Source: Candidatus Zixiibacteriota bacterium
GTDB taxonomy: Bacteria; Zixibacteria; MSB-5A5; GN15; PGXB01
Length of the DNA: 57,328 nt
Assembly (NCBI GenBank): GCA_026397505.1
Contig: JAPLUR010000062.1
Location: 1 to 57,328, forward strand
Direction: 5' to 3'
The notes beneath the pieces are model-generated. The model ran no database searches. It was given only the letters and a program-made list of their open reading frames with translations, and had not been told where the DNA came from. The number at the start of each line of letters is the position of its first letter. Position 1 is the stretch's first letter. The position numbers and the translations under genes were made by a program. Below, one piece after another: positions 32,031 through 39,745 of this stretch.

Positions 32031-32618
32031 ATGAGCATCAGGAAGATTTTATTTTTCATCCTTATTCTGCTCCTTCTCCCGTTCTCGCTTCGCGTCTGGT
32101 CGGGGGATTTTGGGCAGGCAAACTCACTTTTCACCGATATTAAGGCACACAAAGTGGGTGATATACTGACGGTATTGATCTATGAAAATTCGAATGCCAC
32201 CAGTCAGTCGGAAACCAAGACTCAGAAAGACGGGCAGTTTTCCACCGACGGCGGTCCGGGGATCGGAAGTCTGGATTTCATCCCGCTCTTCGGCGCCAAG
32301 GGAGAGAATAAGAGCAGCTTCAACGGCAAGGGGGAGAATCTGCGAAATCAGTCGCTCCGAGCCAAAATGTCGGTAACAGTTATATCTGTCAGGGACAACG
32401 GCGACCTGATCGTCAAGGGGACCCGCACGGTCGGGATCTCTAAGGACAAAGAGACGATGACACTTTCGGGGGTTGTCCGTCAAAAAGATGTCACGGCGGC
32501 CAATACCGTGGATTCTTATCTAATAGCCGATGCGGACATAACTTATACCGGCAAGGGAGTCGCCAATAACTCCAGCCGGCCGGGATTCATCATGCGTTTC
32601 CTCAACTGGCTCTTTTAG
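32031..32618 (+). CDS. flgH: Flagellar L-ring protein FlgH
   Basis: A protein of 195 residues. After a hydrophobic export signal (about 5-20) come NSLFTDIKAHKVGDILTVLI, the FlgH-conserved D-x-R/K-A-x-x-V-G-D-I motif, and VSVRDNGDLIVKGTR-type sequence. The last part is VDSYLIADADITYTGKG then FLNWLF. FlgH forms the outer-membrane L ring. Unlike the enterobacterial protein, this one has no cysteine, so it cannot be a lipoprotein of the usual kind. The presence of L- and P-ring genes shows a two-membrane cell envelope. Confidence 0.93.
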   Translation: MSIRKILFFILILLLLPFSLRVWSGDFGQANSLFTDIKAHKVGDILTVLIYENSNATSQSETKTQKDGQFSTDGGPGIGSLDFIPLFGAKGENKSSFNGKGENLRNQSLRAKMSVTVISVRDNGDLIVKGTRTVGISKDKETMTLSGVVRQKDVTAANTVDSYLIADADITYTGKGVANNSSRPGFIMRFLNWLF

Positions 32619-32626
32619 GAGGTGAT

Positions 32627-33760
32627 ATGAGCAATCTGATTTGCACACGAGCTTCGATACCTTCTTTCATGATCGCGCTGCTGCTGTTCATTCTTGCCTG
32701 GTATTCTCCCGAGGCAGAGGCGGGCGTAAGAATCAAGGATATTGCCCGGATACAGGGCGACGCCGAGATGGACTTTTTCGGCTATGGATTGGTGATTGGT
32801 CTCGATGGAACCGGTGACGGCAAGGGGACCCAATTCACCATGCAGTCACTCGCCAATATGATGCAACGGATGGGAATGACGGTCGATCCCGAAAAACTCA
32901 AGGTGAAGAATGTGGCGGCGGTGATAGTCACCGGTCGCCTGTCATCAACCCACAAAATTGGTGACCGGGTCGATGTGACGGTTTCCTCAATCGGTGACGC
33001 CTCCTCATTACAGGGGGGAACTCTGCTTATGACACAACTGGCCATGTCCGATGGCGAGGTTTATGCGACAGCTCAAGGGCCGGTGTCGATCGGCGGATTC
33101 AATGTCCAGGTGGAAGATGGCAACAAAATCATCAACAACTACACGCTGGTCGGACGTGTACCCAACGGCGGCATTGTCACCCGCCCGATAATCAAGCAAT
33201 CGAATGTGTCCGAGCTTGTGCTTTCATTGCAGACGCCCGATTACGCCACTGCCTCGCGCATGGCCGAGGCGATCAATAGCCGGTACGGTCATACCGCCAT
33301 TGTCGATGATGCCGGGACGATAAGGATCAATGTTCCCGAATCAATGGCCGCGGCTAACAGCCGGATTCAGTTCATTGCCGATATCGGCACACTGCAGGTC
33401 GAACCGGATCAGGTCGCCCGGGTGATTATCAACGAGAGAACCGGGACCATTGTGGCCGGGCAGAATGTGACGATTGCGCCGGTGGCCATTGCCCATGGCA
33501 ATATTATGGTGAATATCAAATCGGTGCCGGTTATTTCCCAGCCGGAGCCGTTCTCTAAAGGGGAAACGGTGGTGACATCGGAATATCAGCTTACGGTGGA
33601 TAATGAGAAGGCGCGGGTGCTGTATCTGCAGGAGGCCGTTTCGCTGGCCGATATCGCCTCCGCACTCAATCAGATTGGAGCCGCGCCGCGCGATATCATT
33701 GCCATTTTTGAATCTCTCAAACAGGCGGGAGCGCTCCGCGCGGAGCTGGTAATTATCTAA
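32627..33760 (+). CDS. flgI: Flagellar P-ring protein FlgI
   Basis: A protein of 377 residues, typical length. An export signal (about 12-34) precedes RIKDIARIQG, then GLVIGLDGTGD, NMMQRMGMTV, NVAAVIVTGRL and GDRVDVTVSSIGDASSLQGG, the hallmark FlgI series. VAPVAIAHGNI and LNQIGAAPRDIIAIFESLK close the protein. It builds the periplasmic P ring around the rod with FlgA help. GGAGG lies 6 nt before the ATG. Confidence 0.97.
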   Translation: MSNLICTRASIPSFMIALLLFILAWYSPEAEAGVRIKDIARIQGDAEMDFFGYGLVIGLDGTGDGKGTQFTMQSLANMMQRMGMTVDPEKLKVKNVAAVIVTGRLSSTHKIGDRVDVTVSSIGDASSLQGGTLLMTQLAMSDGEVYATAQGPVSIGGFNVQVEDGNKIINNYTLVGRVPNGGIVTRPIIKQSNVSELVLSLQTPDYATASRMAEAINSRYGHTAIVDDAGTIRINVPESMAAANSRIQFIADIGTLQVEPDQVARVIINERTGTIVAGQNVTIAPVAIAHGNIMVNIKSVPVISQPEPFSKGETVVTSEYQLTVDNEKARVLYLQEAVSLADIASALNQIGAAPRDIIAIFESLKQAGALRAELVII

Positions 33761-33771
33761 TAGGGAATAAT

Positions 33772-34794
33772 GTGACCAACCCGATAAATAACAATTTTAG
33801 GGCGGGAAATCCCGCCTCGATTCCCCTTAAGAAATCACCGGATGTTGAGGGGGAAAAGAAGAAGCTTTACAACTCTGCCCGGGAAATGGAGTCCCTTTTC
33901 CTCTATCATATGCTTAAGGAAATGCGCAAGACGGTTCCGCAGAACGAGGGGAGCAATGCCCTGGGTCTGGGAAACGGTTTGGGCAAAGATATTTACACAC
34001 AGGTCTTTGACGAAGAACTTTCCAGGAAAATAGCGGGCAACGGTGATAAGTCATTGACCAACCTTCTTTACCATGCGCTGGAAAAGGCCTTTGACCGGCA
34101 GCATGGCGAGGCTGAAAGCAAAGCGATAGTTTCCGCAAAGCTGCTGCCCGAGGCAAAATACATAAGCATCAACCGTCAGGAAGAGAAATTCATCGACCTG
34201 AATGGCCGGGTGACTCCCCGGAAAGGTAAGCAGCCCGTTGCCGGAAATGCGGTCGAAGTGAACGCCCAATTGACACGCAAAGGGGGCGCAAGGATGATCA
34301 CCAATGACCCCGATCAAATTGACCTGGTCGGCCGGAATAAGTCAATTGATGCGAAAGTTGAGAGCAAAGCGATAAATGCATCACCGGAGCAAAAAACCGA
34401 TTCTTCCGATTACAAGGAAATCATCAAAGAAGCATCGGAGAAATTCAATCTTGATCCGACGCTGCTGGAGTCGATTATCGAGGCCGAGTCGGCGGGAAAT
34501 CCTCAGGCGGTATCCTTGGCGGGGGCTAAAGGCCTGATGCAATTGGCCGACACCACGGCCGCCGATATGGGGGTCAGAAATGTTTTTGACCCGCAGGAAA
34601 ATATCCACGCCGGGGCGAAATTCTTGCGACGCCTTATCGATCGTTTCGGTGATATCAAAAAGGCTCTGGCCGCCTACAACGCCGGGCCGGAAACGGTGGA
34701 ACGATATAGGGGAATTCCCCCGTACCCCGAGACCAGACGCTATGTGCAAAAGGTTTTGCAGGGAGTTACCGGCAAAACCAAGAACTATGAATAA
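33772..34794 (+). CDS. flgJ: FlgJ-type rod-binding protein fused to a lytic transglycosylase
   Basis: A protein of 340 residues. The N-terminal rod-binding domain (about 20-105) contains AREMESLFLYHMLKEMRKTV and DIYTQVFDEELSRKIA. A polar linker of ~110 residues follows. The C-terminal SLT domain (about 225-330) contains DPTLLESIIEAESAGNP with the catalytic Glu, AGAKGLMQLA, AGAKFLRRLIDRFGD and ALAAYNAGP. It would cut peptidoglycan to let the rod pass. Enterobacterial FlgJ carries a glucosaminidase domain instead. The start is GTG 33772. Confidence 0.93.
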   Translation: MTNPINNNFRAGNPASIPLKKSPDVEGEKKKLYNSAREMESLFLYHMLKEMRKTVPQNEGSNALGLGNGLGKDIYTQVFDEELSRKIAGNGDKSLTNLLYHALEKAFDRQHGEAESKAIVSAKLLPEAKYISINRQEEKFIDLNGRVTPRKGKQPVAGNAVEVNAQLTRKGGARMITNDPDQIDLVGRNKSIDAKVESKAINASPEQKTDSSDYKEIIKEASEKFNLDPTLLESIIEAESAGNPQAVSLAGAKGLMQLADTTAADMGVRNVFDPQENIHAGAKFLRRLIDRFGDIKKALAAYNAGPETVERYRGIPPYPETRRYVQKVLQGVTGKTKNYE

Positions 34795-34821
34795 CCGAAT
34801 GCCCTAAAGAGATTTGCCGAT

Positions 34822-35346
34822 ATGCCGAAAGAAATAATTGAGGATAGTTCAAATTCTGAACTGACCTGGGAACTGATGAGAGTCCTGGAAAAGGAAGCGT
34901 CTCTATTTGAAACATTCCTGGATCTGCTGGAGCAGCAACAAGAAGCTCTGGTTCGGAATGATGTTAATCGTCTTAACGAAATTACCGAGAGGCAAAAAGA
35001 GAAACTCGTGTCCGCCGGGCAATTGTCAAAAAACCGGGAGGAACTGATCAGGAGATTGTCGGAACAGGGGAAAGCTTCGGAGAACCTCACCATATCGAGG
35101 TTGATTGAATCGGCATCTTCGGGACAAGCGACCATGATGGAACAACTCCGTGAAACCATCCTGGAACTGAATGAAAAGATCATGAAAGTGCGCTCACAAA
35201 ATGAGATGCTGATCAATCGTTCGCGTGAAAATATAATGAAAACCATTGAACTGCTAGGGCGGATTAAGATGCCTGATGATCAATATCACAGTGAGGGAAA
35301 GCGGAACGTCGTGCAGGGCAGCCTGGCCCTGGATAGGAGAGCATAA
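34822..35346 (+). CDS. flgN: FlgN-family export chaperone
   Basis: A protein of 174 residues, almost fully helical and coiled-coil. The features of FlgN are visible: an N-terminal helix with KEASLFETFLDLLEQQQEAL, then RNDVNRLNEITERQKEKLVSA, and a C-terminal helix that would hold substrates (about 110-150). FlgN keeps FlgK and FlgL unpolymerised and delivers them to FliJ/FlhA. Its stop overlaps the flgK start (ATAATG at 35343), right before its client. Confidence 0.85.
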   Translation: MPKEIIEDSSNSELTWELMRVLEKEASLFETFLDLLEQQQEALVRNDVNRLNEITERQKEKLVSAGQLSKNREELIRRLSEQGKASENLTISRLIESASSGQATMMEQLRETILELNEKIMKVRSQNEMLINRSRENIMKTIELLGRIKMPDDQYHSEGKRNVVQGSLALDRRA

Positions 35347-36740
35347 TGGCCGGATTGTTCGATGGATTGGAACTGGGGAAAAGGGCTCTTAACACTCATC
35401 AGCTGTGGCTGAATACAATCGGGCATAATATTGCCAACGTGAATACGCCGGGGTACACTCGTCAGAGGGTTAATATCAGTACCACTCCCCCGCAGGAATT
35501 GCCGCAGGGGATGGTCGGCACCGGCGTAAGTGCCGACAATATCAGACACGTCCGCGATCTGTTCCTCAACCGGCAATATCGCAATGAAAATAAGTCGCTG
35601 GGACAATGGACCGGGCAGGAGAAAATCCTCTCGCAGATAGAGGCTCTGTTCACGGAACCGAATGCCGAGTCGCTTGGGGACCTTCTGGATAAATTCTGGG
35701 CCGGCTGGTCGGATCTGGCCAATAATCCGGAGTCGGTCGGGGCCCGCACCGCTCTGAAAGAACAGACCAATCTTCTGACCAGCGGTTTTCATCGTATCTA
35801 TTCCAACCTTCAGGATCTCCGCAAATCGGTGGATGACGAGATCGTTCTGACAGTCGATAATGTCAACAGCCTGGCCTCGGAAATCGCCTTAATCAATCAG
35901 CAAATAGCCCGCACCGAGTTGGGTGGGCAGAAAGCCAACGACCTGCGCGACCGCCGTGACTATCTGATTGACCAGTTGTCTGAATTTGTGGATGTCAATG
36001 TGGCGGAGCAGAAAAATAATACCGCCACGGTCTATATCGGTTCGCTGGCCATCGTTGACGGGACCACTTCATTCCGCATTGATACCCGAAAAGTCGGGGC
36101 CGGCGAAGTGACCAGCAGCGAAATTGTCTGGGAAGGAACCACCATGACCATCAAAAATCTGAACGGTCAGTTGAAGGCGCTGGTTGATGCGCGCGACCAG
36201 ATCGTTCCACAGTATTTATCAAAACTGGATGCCATGGCGCAGGCGCTGATTACCAATGTCAACACGCAGCACCAGAAAGGCATTGGACTGGATGGTTCGA
36301 TCGGGCTGAATTTCTTCGATCCACGGAATTTCGGCGCCGCCACGATATCATTGAATGACACCATTGCGAACAATGTTATCAAGATCGCCGCTTCAAAGTC
36401 GGGCGAAGTCGGAGACAATGTCAATGCTCTGGCCATCGCCGACCTGAAAAACGCGTCAGTCTTGATGAGGAATACCGCCTCCCTGAGTGAGTTTTACAAT
36501 TCCCTGATCGGAGAAATTGGCGTGAATACCGGGAAGGCCAAAAATCTGAAAGAAAATTATGAACTATTGGTGGGACAGTTGGATAATGCCCGTCAGTCAG
36601 TGCAGGGGGTATCGCTGGATGAAGAAATGGCGCAAATGATCAAATACCAACATGCTTTTGATGCGGCCGCGCGCGTGATAACGACCATGGATCAGGCACT
36701 GGAGACTGTTATCAAGGGAATGGGAATAGTCGGACGGTAG
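35346..36740 (+). CDS. flgK: Flagellar hook-associated protein 1, FlgK
   Basis: A protein of 464 residues. N-terminal rod/hook motif LNTIGHNIANVNTPGYTRQR. The FlgK-specific GTGVSADNIRHVRDLFLNRQ and NPESVGARTALKEQ segments follow. The C-terminus has VSLDEEMAQMIKYQHAFDAA and ARVITTMDQALETVI. It forms the first junction zone between hook and filament and is exported with FlgN. Shorter than the enterobacterial protein, mainly in the central domain. Confidence 0.95.
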   Translation: MAGLFDGLELGKRALNTHQLWLNTIGHNIANVNTPGYTRQRVNISTTPPQELPQGMVGTGVSADNIRHVRDLFLNRQYRNENKSLGQWTGQEKILSQIEALFTEPNAESLGDLLDKFWAGWSDLANNPESVGARTALKEQTNLLTSGFHRIYSNLQDLRKSVDDEIVLTVDNVNSLASEIALINQQIARTELGGQKANDLRDRRDYLIDQLSEFVDVNVAEQKNNTATVYIGSLAIVDGTTSFRIDTRKVGAGEVTSSEIVWEGTTMTIKNLNGQLKALVDARDQIVPQYLSKLDAMAQALITNVNTQHQKGIGLDGSIGLNFFDPRNFGAATISLNDTIANNVIKIAASKSGEVGDNVNALAIADLKNASVLMRNTASLSEFYNSLIGEIGVNTGKAKNLKENYELLVGQLDNARQSVQGVSLDEEMAQMIKYQHAFDAAARVITTMDQALETVIKGMGIVGR

Positions 36741-36785
36741 CCAAGTAAACATTAACAGGTCTGAACCAAGACCACGGAGGGTGTT

Positions 36786-37109
36786 TTGCTGATACTAACA
36801 AGGAAGTTAGGCGAATCGATAACGATCGGTGACGATATCAAAGTGACGGTCCTGGGTGTCTTTGGAAGGCAGGTCAGGATCGGCATAGATGCACCGTCAA
36901 AAGTGGTTGTGCACCGAGAAGAGATATACGTCAAGATTCAAAACGAGAATCGGAAAGCGGCCAAATCGGTCAGACAGGATTTGGTTAATGTGGTAAAACT
37001 GCTCAAGGACAAAATCTCCGGCGACACCCGCAGAAAAGCAAAAGCGCCGGAAATAAAGTACAAAAAGACGACGCGAAAAACACCGGATGATCAGCAATCG
37101 GGACATTAA
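36786..37109 (+). CDS. csrA: Carbon storage regulator CsrA with extended C-terminus
   Basis: A protein of 107 residues. The first ~60 are a complete Csr[37 protein letters not shown] and [13 protein letters not shown], including the RNA-binding Leu4/Arg6 and Arg44-region residues (VHREE). The remaining ~45 residues are a Lys/Arg-rich tail not found in short CsrA. CsrA represses translation by binding GGA hairpins; the fliC leader has such motifs and fliW is nearby. The start is TTG 36786 behind GGAGGG. Confidence 0.94.
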   Translation: MLILTRKLGESITIGDDIKVTVLGVFGRQVRIGIDAPSKVVVHREEIYVKIQNENRKAAKSVRQDLVNVVKLLKDKISGDTRRKAKAPEIKYKKTTRKTPDDQQSGH

Positions 37110-37121
37110 CGGGAGGCGAAA

Positions 37122-37292
37122 ATGTTTTGGAATAAGAAAAAGGACAAAAAAGGCAATGATGATTACAAATCAAACCGGTCAGGAAACTCCGGCAAAGATA
37201 AAGACACCGGCGCGAAACCGACACGCGCTTCTTTGATGCAGAAGATGTTCAAGGACGGATGCGATAAGGACTTCGTCTATTACGAAGAATAG
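37122..37292 (+). CDS. Small Lys/Asp-rich protein between csrA and flgL
   Basis: A protein of 56 residues, not matching any family I know. It opens MFWNKKKDKKGNDDYK, continues with a Ser/Gly/Lys-rich segment and ends DGCDKDFVYYEE. The middle has a short amphipathic helix (RASLMQKMFKD). It is very likely real. GGGAGG lies 5 nt before ATG 37122, the stop TAG is 6 nt before flgL, and it starts 12 nt after csrA. No signal peptide or membrane segment. Its place in a csrA-x-flgL-fliW order suggests a regulator or chaperone, which is inference. Confidence 0.75.
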   Translation: MFWNKKKDKKGNDDYKSNRSGNSGKDKDTGAKPTRASLMQKMFKDGCDKDFVYYEE

Positions 37293-37298
37293 GATCCG

Positions 37299-39227
37299 AT
37301 GAGAGTAACCAATAAAATGATCAATGACCAGGTGGCCTTCAACCTGAATCGCTCGCTTGACCGTTTCATGCGCATGCAGGCGATGATGTCCACCGGGCGG
37401 CGGATCAATCAACCCTCCGATGATCCGATCGGAACACAGAAGGATCTGGGATACCGAAAGGTTTTGACCGAGATCAGCCAGTACAAGAAAAACATCTCCA
37501 GCGGTCTGAATACCCTTTCCACCTATGATAATATTCTGGGAAACATGAAGGATATGGTGTCCTCGGCTTATGAGGTGGCGGTATCACTCTCCAATGACAC
37601 TTATGATGCGACCGCCCGGATGGGCGCCGCCAATGAGGTGGAATCGCTCTTCAAGCAGGTGGTTGATATGGCCAATTCTCAGATAGAAGGGCGATATATA
37701 TTTTCGGGATTCCGCACCAAGACCAAACCGCTTGCGATAAGCGCCACGGGCGTGGATTATTTGGGGGACCACGGCCGGATTGAGATTGAGGCCGAAGCCT
37801 CATCGAAAGTTGATGTGAATCTGATTGGCGCCGATATTCTCTTCAAGCAACTCAGCAAACTTGGAGAAACCGCCGATCTGAAAGCCGGCATTACCGGCAC
37901 GACACAATTATCCGACTTGAATCTTGGTCGCGGAGTAGACCTGGCGTCCGGAACATTCGAGGTAAGAGACAATAATCTCGGCTTAAATGTCATGGTCGAT
38001 ATCAGTATTGCTAATACTGTCGATGAGGCCATCACCCTGATTAACAGCGAACTGGCAATGAGCGGCATAACCAATCTGAAGGTCGATTTCGGCGCTGAGG
38101 GAAACAATCTAAAGTGGGTTACGACCAATAGCGGCCGGATCGCCGCCGGAACCTTGCTGTCTAATCTGAATGCCGGGCATGGAGTCGACCTGTCTACCGG
38201 AAAAATTGCGGTGCATAATATCGACAATAGTATTAATATCGAGGTTGACTTCTCGGGCACCGCCAATATTGGCGATGTCATCGCCAGAATCAACAGCACC
38301 CTTTCAGCCGGCGGAGTCAATAATGTTACGGCGGCCATTGATGCCGCCGGAACCGGTATCAGCATTATCGATGCCAACGGCACATCGCTGGGGCTGACAA
38401 TTGATGAAGTCTCCGGCTCCAGCACCACGGCCGCCGATTTGGGCCTTATGGGCTCGATAAACCCGGTTCTGAATGGACAGGCACTCAATCCGCGCCTCGA
38501 CTTTTCGGTCACGGAGTCGGCCCCCGGGCTGACAACGGCCACCGACCTGGGATTGCAGGGTAGTGTGACCGGAGACAGGGGCGGAGATGCCATTGCCCCT
38601 CGTCTTTTAGCCACAACCTCGCTCTCCCTTCTCAATAATGGTGATGGATTTGACCTGGGACAGATAAAAATTTCGAAAGGGCGAGAGGTGGCCTATCTTG
38701 ATCTGGGCAACTCGGCTTTTACCACCGTGGGTGACTTGATTGATGCCATTAACAACAGCGGCCTGGATATTGTTGCGGCCATTAATTCATCGCAGACGGG
38801 AATTCAGATTGAGCCAACCTCAAATGACAGCTCATTTATGATCGAGGAAGTCGGCGCCGGCCGTACGGCACACGTCTTGGGAATTTTCGGATCCTCGGAT
38901 TTACTTGGATCGCTCATAGTTCTGGAAAAGGCGCTGCGCAATAATGACCGGGAAGTGACCGGGCAGTTGATAGGCAATCTCAATCTGGGGATGCAGGAGC
39001 TTCTGAATCATCGGGCCGGTGTGGGCGCCAAGGTTATCAGGCTGGAGACAACTGATTCGCGGCTCGCTGACCTCAATTACAACTTTACCAAATTACTGAG
39101 TGAGGTCGAGGATGCCGATTTAACCAAGCTTGTATCCGACCTGGCCCAGCAGGAGAACAGCTATCGCGCCGCTCTGATTGCCTCATCGAAAGTAATACAG
39201 CCTTCACTTTTGGATTTTCTGGACTAG
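37299..39227 (+). CDS. flgL: Flagellar hook-associated protein 3, FlgL, with hook-IN inserts
   Basis: A protein of 642 residues, about twice the usual FlgL length. The N-terminal flagellin-like part has MRVTNKMINDQVAFNLNRSL and STGRRINQPSDDPIGTQK. IEGRYIFSGFRT follows. The C-terminal helix (about 535-642) ends LAQQENSYRAALIASSKVI. Between them lie three related blocks of the flagellin-IN type, each with a VDLASGTFEV/VDLSTGKIAV/FDLGQIKIS strand, then a V-D-E/D-A/V-I-x-x-I-N helix. It forms the second hook-filament junction. It starts 6 nt after the small gene. The inserts probably make a large surface-exposed domain. Confidence 0.9.
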   Translation: MRVTNKMINDQVAFNLNRSLDRFMRMQAMMSTGRRINQPSDDPIGTQKDLGYRKVLTEISQYKKNISSGLNTLSTYDNILGNMKDMVSSAYEVAVSLSNDTYDATARMGAANEVESLFKQVVDMANSQIEGRYIFSGFRTKTKPLAISATGVDYLGDHGRIEIEAEASSKVDVNLIGADILFKQLSKLGETADLKAGITGTTQLSDLNLGRGVDLASGTFEVRDNNLGLNVMVDISIANTVDEAITLINSELAMSGITNLKVDFGAEGNNLKWVTTNSGRIAAGTLLSNLNAGHGVDLSTGKIAVHNIDNSINIEVDFSGTANIGDVIARINSTLSAGGVNNVTAAIDAAGTGISIIDANGTSLGLTIDEVSGSSTTAADLGLMGSINPVLNGQALNPRLDFSVTESAPGLTTATDLGLQGSVTGDRGGDAIAPRLLATTSLSLLNNGDGFDLGQIKISKGREVAYLDLGNSAFTTVGDLIDAINNSGLDIVAAINSSQTGIQIEPTSNDSSFMIEEVGAGRTAHVLGIFGSSDLLGSLIVLEKALRNNDREVTGQLIGNLNLGMQELLNHRAGVGAKVIRLETTDSRLADLNYNFTKLLSEVEDADLTKLVSDLAQQENSYRAALIASSKVIQPSLLDFLD

Positions 39228-39257
39228 AAATAAGACATTGGATAAGGAATAGATTTT

Positions 39258-39743
39258 ATGAAGATTACGACACAGCGATTCGGTGACCTGATGATCCCGG
39301 AAGAGAAGATTATCACGATGCCAAAACCGGTATTGGGATTTGAGCACTTAAAGAGGTACTGCCTGATCGAAAGAGAAGACACCGCGCCTTTTCTCTGGTT
39401 CCAGTCGATCGATGACCCGGCCGTGGCATTTATTATTGTCAATCCGGTTTACTTCTATTCCGATTATCGAATCGAAGTAAATCCGAAAGAAATCGAGGAA
39501 CTGGATATCTCCGACGTTCGGATGGTGGAGACATATGTCATTGTGACGATCCCAGCCGATCCGAGCCAGATGACCATTAATCTCCAGGGTCCAATCCTGA
39601 TAAACACCGAAACCCGGCTGGCCAAGCAATTGGTGCTGGTCAATTCCGAGTACGGAGTCAGGAATCGCCTCATCGCCGATGGAGAAAAAGTCCCGGTCGA
39701 GAGTGTCGTAGAGGAAAACGCAGAAGCGCCGGTACTGGTTTGA
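39258..39743 (+). CDS. fliW: Flagellar assembly factor FliW
   Basis: A protein of 161 residues. Family features are the N-terminal beta barrel with ITMPKPVLGFEHLKRYCLI, PFLWFQSIDDPAVAFIIVNP, a VIVTIPADPSQMTINLQGPI strand pair and NTETRLAKQLVL near the C-terminus. FliW binds either flagellin or CsrA. When flagellin is exported, FliW frees itself to trap CsrA and relieve repression of flagellin translation. All three partners (csrA, fliW, fliC) are encoded within 8 kb here. Confidence 0.96.
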   Translation: MKITTQRFGDLMIPEEKIITMPKPVLGFEHLKRYCLIEREDTAPFLWFQSIDDPAVAFIIVNPVYFYSDYRIEVNPKEIEELDISDVRMVETYVIVTIPADPSQMTINLQGPILINTETRLAKQLVLVNSEYGVRNRLIADGEKVPVESVVEENAEAPVLV

Positions 39744-39745
39744 GC

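Noticed and set aside
37757-38635. Minus-strand frame of 292 codons inside flgL
   Set aside because: Antisense to the flagellin-IN region; rich in Pro/Ser as expected of a mirrored frame.
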